In this document: positions 5,581-8,569 of the stretch, in pieces
Numbering within the stretch: the stretch's first letter is position 1
Layout of the letters: each line of letters starts with the position of its first letter
NCBI GenBank assembly: GCA_045628925.1
Contig: JAZQQF010000065.1
Location: forward strand, 1-8,569
Source of the DNA: UBA1774 sp045628925
GTDB taxonomy: Bacteria; Bacillota; Clostridia; Oscillospirales; Oscillospiraceae
Reading direction: 5' to 3'
Length of the DNA: 8,569 bases
Translations under genes and position numbers: made by a program
Notes under the pieces: generated by a model
Told to the model about the DNA's origin: nothing
The model's input: only the letters and a program-made list of their open reading frames with translations
Databases searched by the model: none

Positions 5581-7428
5581 ATGAAGAAAACTCTGGCCCT
5601 GCTTCTGGCCGTGCTTTTCGTTCTGGCTCTGTTCACGGGCTGTGCCGGCAATAACGGCGGCTCCAGCACGAACAGCGGCTCCAGCACGAATACGGGCAGC
5701 AGCACAAACACCGGTTCCGGCGCGAGCAGCGGCTCCAGCAGCGGCAGCACGACTCCCGCCGACTCCGGCAGCACCGATTCCGGTTCCGCCGCGGCTCCCG
5801 TGGACGACGATTCTCCCTATAAGTTCGCCCCCGGAAAGTACGAGCTGGACGCGGAAGGTTTCCCCGCAACCAAGTATGAGTACGAGCTCCCCTTCTGCAC
5901 CACGGACGAAGTCCTCACCAACTGGACCGTCAACTGGACTCCGCAGTATCTTCCCGAAGAAGGCTATCAGGGCGTGCCCACCTTCTACATGATGGAAGAG
6001 ATGACCGGCGTCCACATGGAATGGGATCTGGTCTCCTCTTCCACCCGCTCCGAGAGCGCCGCCACCATGCTGGCCTCCGACGATCTGGATGATATCCTCG
6101 GCCAGTTCTCCTTCTACTACACCGGCGGCACCCTGGATCAGGCCGTGGAAGACGAGTACATCGCCAACCTGTACAACTACCGCGACTATATGCCCAACTA
6201 CCTGTGGGAAGTCCAGAACCGCAGCAAGAGCAGCAACATTAAGGACACCGTGTTCTACCGCGACGATATGTGGCTCTCCTTCTACGGCATGTATGAGACC
6301 CCCATGTACTCCACCGGCTACTTTGCCCGTCAGGACTGGATGGATCAGCTGGGCCTCGGCGAATCCACAGACCTTGTGACCTTCGACGATCTGCATGATC
6401 TGCTGGTCGCTTTCAAGAGCGCCTACAACGTGGCCCCCATGATGCTGTTCAGCACCTTCGAGCTGGAGCCCTACAACTGGGTCGGCTTCAACACCACCCC
6501 CTACTCCGCCCGTATGAGCTATGTGCGCGTGAAGGACGGCGTCGTTGAGTTCTGCGGCACCACGCAGGATGACAAGGAACTGATGATGATGCTGAACCAG
6601 TGGTGGAACGAAGGCCTCTGCGATCCCAACTACGCTTCTTACTCCGCTACCAACGATATGGCCAACGCGCTGGCCAACTCCGAGCTCGGCACCTGCATCT
6701 TCACCCCCTCCGAAGTGCCCGGCTGGGAAGCCACCTGTGTTGACGCCGATATCGAATGGGCGCCCATCACCCGTCTGCGCCGCACCGAGGATCAGACCAT
6801 CTACTGGGGCCTGAATCCGAAGCACACCAACTACGGCTCCGCCTGCGTCTACGCCCGCTGCGAGAACGTCGAGCTGGCCGTCACCTGGCTGGACTGGAAC
6901 TACTCCGACTTCGGTGCTGACTGGATGAACTGGGGCCCCGAAGGCGATTCCGCGGCTGCCTACATCGACGACACCGTCGGCTACATCTGGTACTACAATG
7001 AGAACGGCGAGAAGCGCATCACCGACTGGGCTTACAATCATCCCGCCGGCCTCGCGTGGATCCAGGACTGCCACTGCTACAACGAGCTGGCTGACGCCGG
7101 CATCCAGCAGTGGAGCCGCAACTACGCCTACGATGGCGGCGATCGTTTCACCAAGATGTTCGATCTGTGGAACGAAGCGGTCGACACCTTCTATGAGAAC
7201 AAGTGGAACTGGCCCGCTGCCATCAACTTCGACACCGACGCCACCGATGAGATCAACTCCCTGTTCAGCGACGTGACCACCTACTTCCAGGAGAACTACG
7301 TGACCTTCTTTGAAGGCAGCAAGTCCTTCGACGAGTGGGATAGCTTCCAGCAGACCATGAACGATATGGGTCTGGCCCGCGTCACCGAGATCTATCAGGA
7401 GTACTACGACGCTTATATCGCTGCGTAA
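5581..7428 (+). CDS. Extracellular solute-binding lipoprotein of an ABC importer (family 1 type)
   Basis: This 615-residue lipoprotein should capture a ligand outside the membrane for an ABC importer. It begins with a signal peptide, MKKTLALLLAVLFVLAL, and a lipobox LFTGC with the lipidated cysteine at 21. Residues 22-75 are a low-complexity Ser/Gly/Thr/Asn linker that tethers the domain above the membrane. The rest resembles the larger clostridial family 1 binding proteins (LipO/YtcQ-like) usually linked to oligosaccharides; my assignment rests on architecture and overall look, not a diagnostic motif. The mature domain is acidic and holds about two dozen tryptophans plus many tyrosines, which fits stacking against sugar rings. 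Codons are strongly biased to C-ending forms (TAC, AAC, TTC, GAC), suggesting high expression. No permease, ATPase or glycosidase gene lies beside it, and a strong terminator follows, so it is transcribed alone. The ligand is unknown. Confidence 0.85.
   Translation: MKKTLALLLAVLFVLALFTGCAGNNGGSSTNSGSSTNTGSSTNTGSGASSGSSSGSTTPADSGSTDSGSAAAPVDDDSPYKFAPGKYELDAEGFPATKYEYELPFCTTDEVLTNWTVNWTPQYLPEEGYQGVPTFYMMEEMTGVHMEWDLVSSSTRSESAATMLASDDLDDILGQFSFYYTGGTLDQAVEDEYIANLYNYRDYMPNYLWEVQNRSKSSNIKDTVFYRDDMWLSFYGMYETPMYSTGYFARQDWMDQLGLGESTDLVTFDDLHDLLVAFKSAYNVAPMMLFSTFELEPYNWVGFNTTPYSARMSYVRVKDGVVEFCGTTQDDKELMMMLNQWWNEGLCDPNYASYSATNDMANALANSELGTCIFTPSEVPGWEATCVDADIEWAPITRLRRTEDQTIYWGLNPKHTNYGSACVYARCENVELAVTWLDWNYSDFGADWMNWGPEGDSAAAYIDDTVGYIWYYNENGEKRITDWAYNHPAGLAWIQDCHCYNELADAGIQQWSRNYAYDGGDRFTKMFDLWNEAVDTFYENKWNWPAAINFDTDATDEINSLFSDVTTYFQENYVTFFEGSKSFDEWDSFQQTMNDMGLARVTEIYQEYYDAYIAA
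5659..5712 (+). repeat. 18-nt tandem repeat encoding GSSTN(S/T) in the lipoprotein linker
   Basis: Three consecutive 18-base units at 5659, 5677 and 5695 encode GSSTNS, GSSTNT and GSSTNT. The first two share an identical 14-base stretch (GGCTCCAGCACGAA) and the third has drifted at synonymous positions. The units lie in the membrane-tether linker, where length changes by slippage would be tolerated and would stay in frame. Confidence 0.75.
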
Positions 7429-7472
7429 TCTCCCGGTGTCCCGCACATCGAAAACCTTAACTGCATAGCATG

Positions 7473-7506
7473 GACTTGGGCGGCACTCCCGCCCAAGTCT
7501 TTTATT
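7473..7506 (+). terminator. Rho-independent terminator after the lipoprotein gene
   Basis: GACTTGGGCGG (7473-7483) pairs perfectly with CCGCCCAAGTC (7489-7499) around a 5-base loop and is followed by TTTTATT. It lies 45 bases after the stop codon. It ends only about 10 bases before the Shine-Dalgarno site of the next gene. Confidence 0.88.
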
Positions 7507-7519
7507 ATGAGGTAAGGCG

Positions 7520-7798
7520 ATGCAGGTAAGGCTTGCGGACCTCCGCCGGAAGGAGGTCGTCAATATCGCTGACGGGCAGCGGCTGGGCTGCGTGGAGGAT
7601 GTGCTGCTGGATACCGGCTCCGGCCGCATTCTGGCGCTGATCGTGCCGGGACCCTGCCGCTTTCCCGGCCTGTTCTGCCCCGGCGAGGACTGGGTCATCC
7701 GCTGGGAGTGCGTGCGGCGCATCGGCGAGGATCTGATCCTCGTGGAAAAGCACGGAGAACCGGAAAAACAGAAGCGCTGCCGCCGCTTCCCCTTTTGA
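7520..7798 (+). CDS. YlmC/YmxH family PRC-barrel protein
   Basis: This 92-residue protein is a single PRC-barrel domain spanning about residues 3-77. Family-typical stretches are KEVVNIADGQRLG, DVLLDTGSGRILALIVPG, EDWVIRWECVRRIG and EDLILV. Proteins of this YlmC/YmxH group are widespread in spore-forming Firmicutes and carry a sporulation label, but their molecular role is unclear; PRC-barrels elsewhere bind RNA, proteins or membranes. The C-terminus is a short basic tail (KQKRCRRF). It has five cysteines (24, 46, 53, 64, 87), which is many for its size. The ATG at 7520 has GAGG 7 nt upstream. It lies 91 bases after the lipoprotein gene, across a terminator, and I see no clear promoter of its own, so expression may depend on readthrough or an alternative sigma factor. 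A terminator follows at once. Confidence 0.85.
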   Translation: MQVRLADLRRKEVVNIADGQRLGCVEDVLLDTGSGRILALIVPGPCRFPGLFCPGEDWVIRWECVRRIGEDLILVEKHGEPEKQKRCRRFPF

Positions 7799-7803
7799 AA
7801 CCC

Positions 7804-7830
7804 CTGCCCGTTCGGGCAGATTCTTTTTTT
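7804..7830 (+). terminator. Rho-independent terminator after the PRC-barrel gene
   Basis: CTGCCCG and CGGGCAG form a 7-base stem (or a 6-base stem with a GTTC tetraloop) at 7804-7819, followed by ATTCTTTTTTT. It starts 5 bases after the stop codon. The long T run makes this a confident call. Confidence 0.9.
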
Positions 7831-7845
7831 CTGGACCGGCCGAAT

Positions 7846-7868
7846 TTTCAGTTTCTTTCAGAAAACTG
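7846..7868. promoter_or_regulatory. Repeat cluster abutting the -35 box, possible regulator site
   Basis: TTTCAG occurs at 7846-7851 and again at 7856-7861, a 10-base period of one helical turn. CAGTTT (7849-7854) and AAACTG (7863-7868) form an overlapping inverted repeat that ends at the base before the -35 box. The placement suits an activator or repressor site for the downstream gene, but the units are short and AT-rich. Confidence 0.25.
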
Positions 7869-7898
7869 TTGACACGGATTCTCTCTTTGTGGTACATT
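7869..7898 (+). promoter_or_regulatory. Strong predicted sigma-A promoter for the HcyBio gene
   Basis: A perfect TTGACA (7869-7874) is followed 18 bases later by TACATT (7893-7898, 4 of 6), which is preceded by TGG, giving an extended -10. Transcription would begin near 7905 and leave a leader of about 47 nt, too short for a known SAM riboswitch. Confidence 0.75.
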
Positions 7899-7937
7899 TA
7901 TTTAAATCTTCATAAATGCTGCCATTCCGTATGGATC

Positions 7938-7943
7938 GGAGGG
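7938..7943 (+). promoter_or_regulatory. Ribosome binding site that fixes a TTG start
   Basis: GGAGGG ends 8 nt before the TTG at 7952. No ATG or GTG in this frame lies closer, and the protein sequence after the TTG matches the family N-terminus directly, so the TTG is the start. Confidence 0.85.
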
Positions 7944-7951
7944 AAATATAA

Positions 7952-8569
7952 TTGAAAACGATACAGGAGATCAACGAAAAGATCAAGACCGGTACCGCCG
8001 TCGTGCTGACGGCGGAGGAGGTCGTCAAAATGGCCCGGGAGCAGGGCGTGAAGGAAACGGCGAAGCGGGTGGACGTAGTCACCACCGGCACCTTCAGCCC
8101 CATGTGCTCCTCCGGCGCGTTTCTGAATTTCGGCCATGCCGAGCCGCTCATCCGCATGAGCGGCGTGAAGCTGAACGACGTACCGGTGTGCGCGGGTCTC
8201 GCTGCGGTGGACTGCTTCGTGGGCGCCACCGAGCTGAGTGAAACGAAGGGCATGGAATACGGCGGCGCTCACGTCATCGAGGACCTGATCGCCGGGAAAA
8301 AGGTACATCTCAGCGCCAAGAGCTATGGGACCGATTGCTACCCCCGCCGCAGTCTGGAAGCAGAGGTGGGTCTCAGCGACATGAACCAGTGTTTCCTGTT
8401 TAACCCCCGCAACGCATATCAGAACTATAACTGCTCCGTGAACACCTCCGACAAGGTGATCCACACCTATATGGGCACGCTCCTGCCCCGCATGGCCAAC
8501 GCCACCTATGCCACGGCGGGCGAACTGAGTCCCCTGCTGAAGGACCCGGAGCTGCGCACCATCGGCATC
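7952..8569 (+). CDS. Homocysteine biosynthesis protein (HcyBio, DUF39/COG1900), N-terminal part; runs off right edge
   Basis: The first 206 residues of an HcyBio family protein are present; the frame is still open at the last base, and the family is usually near 390 residues or more. In methanogens COG1900 proteins are implicated in making homocysteine from aspartate semialdehyde and sulfide, together with a partner carrying NIL and ferredoxin domains. Visible family blocks are VDVVTTGTFSPMCSSGAFLNFGH (in pieces at residues 40-62), LNDVPV, YGGAHVIEDLIAGKKVHL, SYGTDCYPR, FNPRNAYQNY and YMGTLLPRMANATY. Two conserved cysteines, Cys52 in PMCSS and Cys129 in GTDCYPR, appear to match the pair regarded as functional in the methanogen protein; Cys80, 88, 147 and 161 are extra. 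The start is TTG with GGAGGG 8 nt upstream, under a strong own promoter. The partner gene would be expected just to the right. Family confidence is very high; the exact bacterial reaction is less settled. Confidence 0.93.
   Translation, partial: MKTIQEINEKIKTGTAVVLTAEEVVKMAREQGVKETAKRVDVVTTGTFSPMCSSGAFLNFGHAEPLIRMSGVKLNDVPVCAGLAAVDCFVGATELSETKGMEYGGAHVIEDLIAGKKVHLSAKSYGTDCYPRRSLEAEVGLSDMNQCFLFNPRNAYQNYNCSVNTSDKVIHTYMGTLLPRMANATYATAGELSPLLKDPELRTIGI

Noticed and set aside
5512..7722. Very long open frame (736 codons) on the minus strand opposite the lipoprotein gene
   Set aside because: Its sequence is a Val/Gly/Ala-rich string with no recognisable domain, it runs through two intergenic regions and the divergent promoter, and its openness follows from the codon bias of the plus-strand gene.
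7905..7951. Riboswitch (SAM or similar) in the HcyBio leader
   Set aside because: The leader is only about 47 nt and shows just 4-base pairings, too short and simple for known sulfur riboswitches.
7995..8015. CCGCCGTC/GACGGCGG hairpin early in the HcyBio gene
   Set aside because: It lies wholly inside well-conserved codons, in GC-rich coding sequence where such stems arise by chance, and it has no T tract.

Overview
This window looks like chromosomal DNA from a GC-rich, anaerobic, endospore-lineage Firmicute, most plausibly Oscillospiraceae or a related Clostridia family. The inference rests on four things: a non-PFL glycyl radical enzyme (oxygen-sensitive chemistry), a YlmC/YmxH-type PRC-barrel protein (typical of spore-forming Clostridia and Bacilli), a Clostridia-style lipoprotein solute-binding protein with a Ser/Gly/Thr linker, and strong GGAGG-type ribosome binding sites. 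I saw no mobile element, CRISPR array, tRNA or rRNA. Genes cover most of the window and the intergenic gaps are short.

Layout. Bases 2-1330 (+) are the C-terminal half of a glycyl radical enzyme whose start lies outside the window. A perfect 32-base palindrome at 1341-1372 separates it from a convergent minus-strand cluster. Read 5' to 3' on the minus strand, that cluster is an acyl-CoA synthetase/AMP ligase (5312-3576), a SEC-C zinc-motif protein (3530-2484) and a multi-pass acyltransferase-3 protein (2470-1394). The gaps are 45 and 13 nt with no terminator visible between the genes, so they probably form one transcript from a TATAAT promoter near 5392. Bases 5313-5580 are a divergent control region. 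It also drives a 615-residue lipoprotein substrate-binding protein (5581-7428, +), which ends in a strong terminator. A 92-residue YlmC/YmxH protein (7520-7798, +) follows with its own terminator. A consensus-like promoter (7869-7898) then drives a homocysteine-biosynthesis (HcyBio/DUF39) protein that starts at TTG 7952 and runs off the right edge.

How the genes fit together. The window reads as several independent metabolic transcription units, not one dedicated system. The ligase, SEC-C and acyltransferase genes are the only clear multi-gene unit and may link acyl activation to envelope modification, but that is inference. The binding protein has no permease or ATPase beside it here. The HcyBio protein points to sulfur assimilation into homocysteine. 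I found no convincing undescribed defence, mobile or regulatory system. The points most worth a second look are the unassigned glycyl radical enzyme with its GCQE...CC active-site loop, the ligase-SEC-C-acyltransferase operon, and the orphan Trp-rich binding protein.
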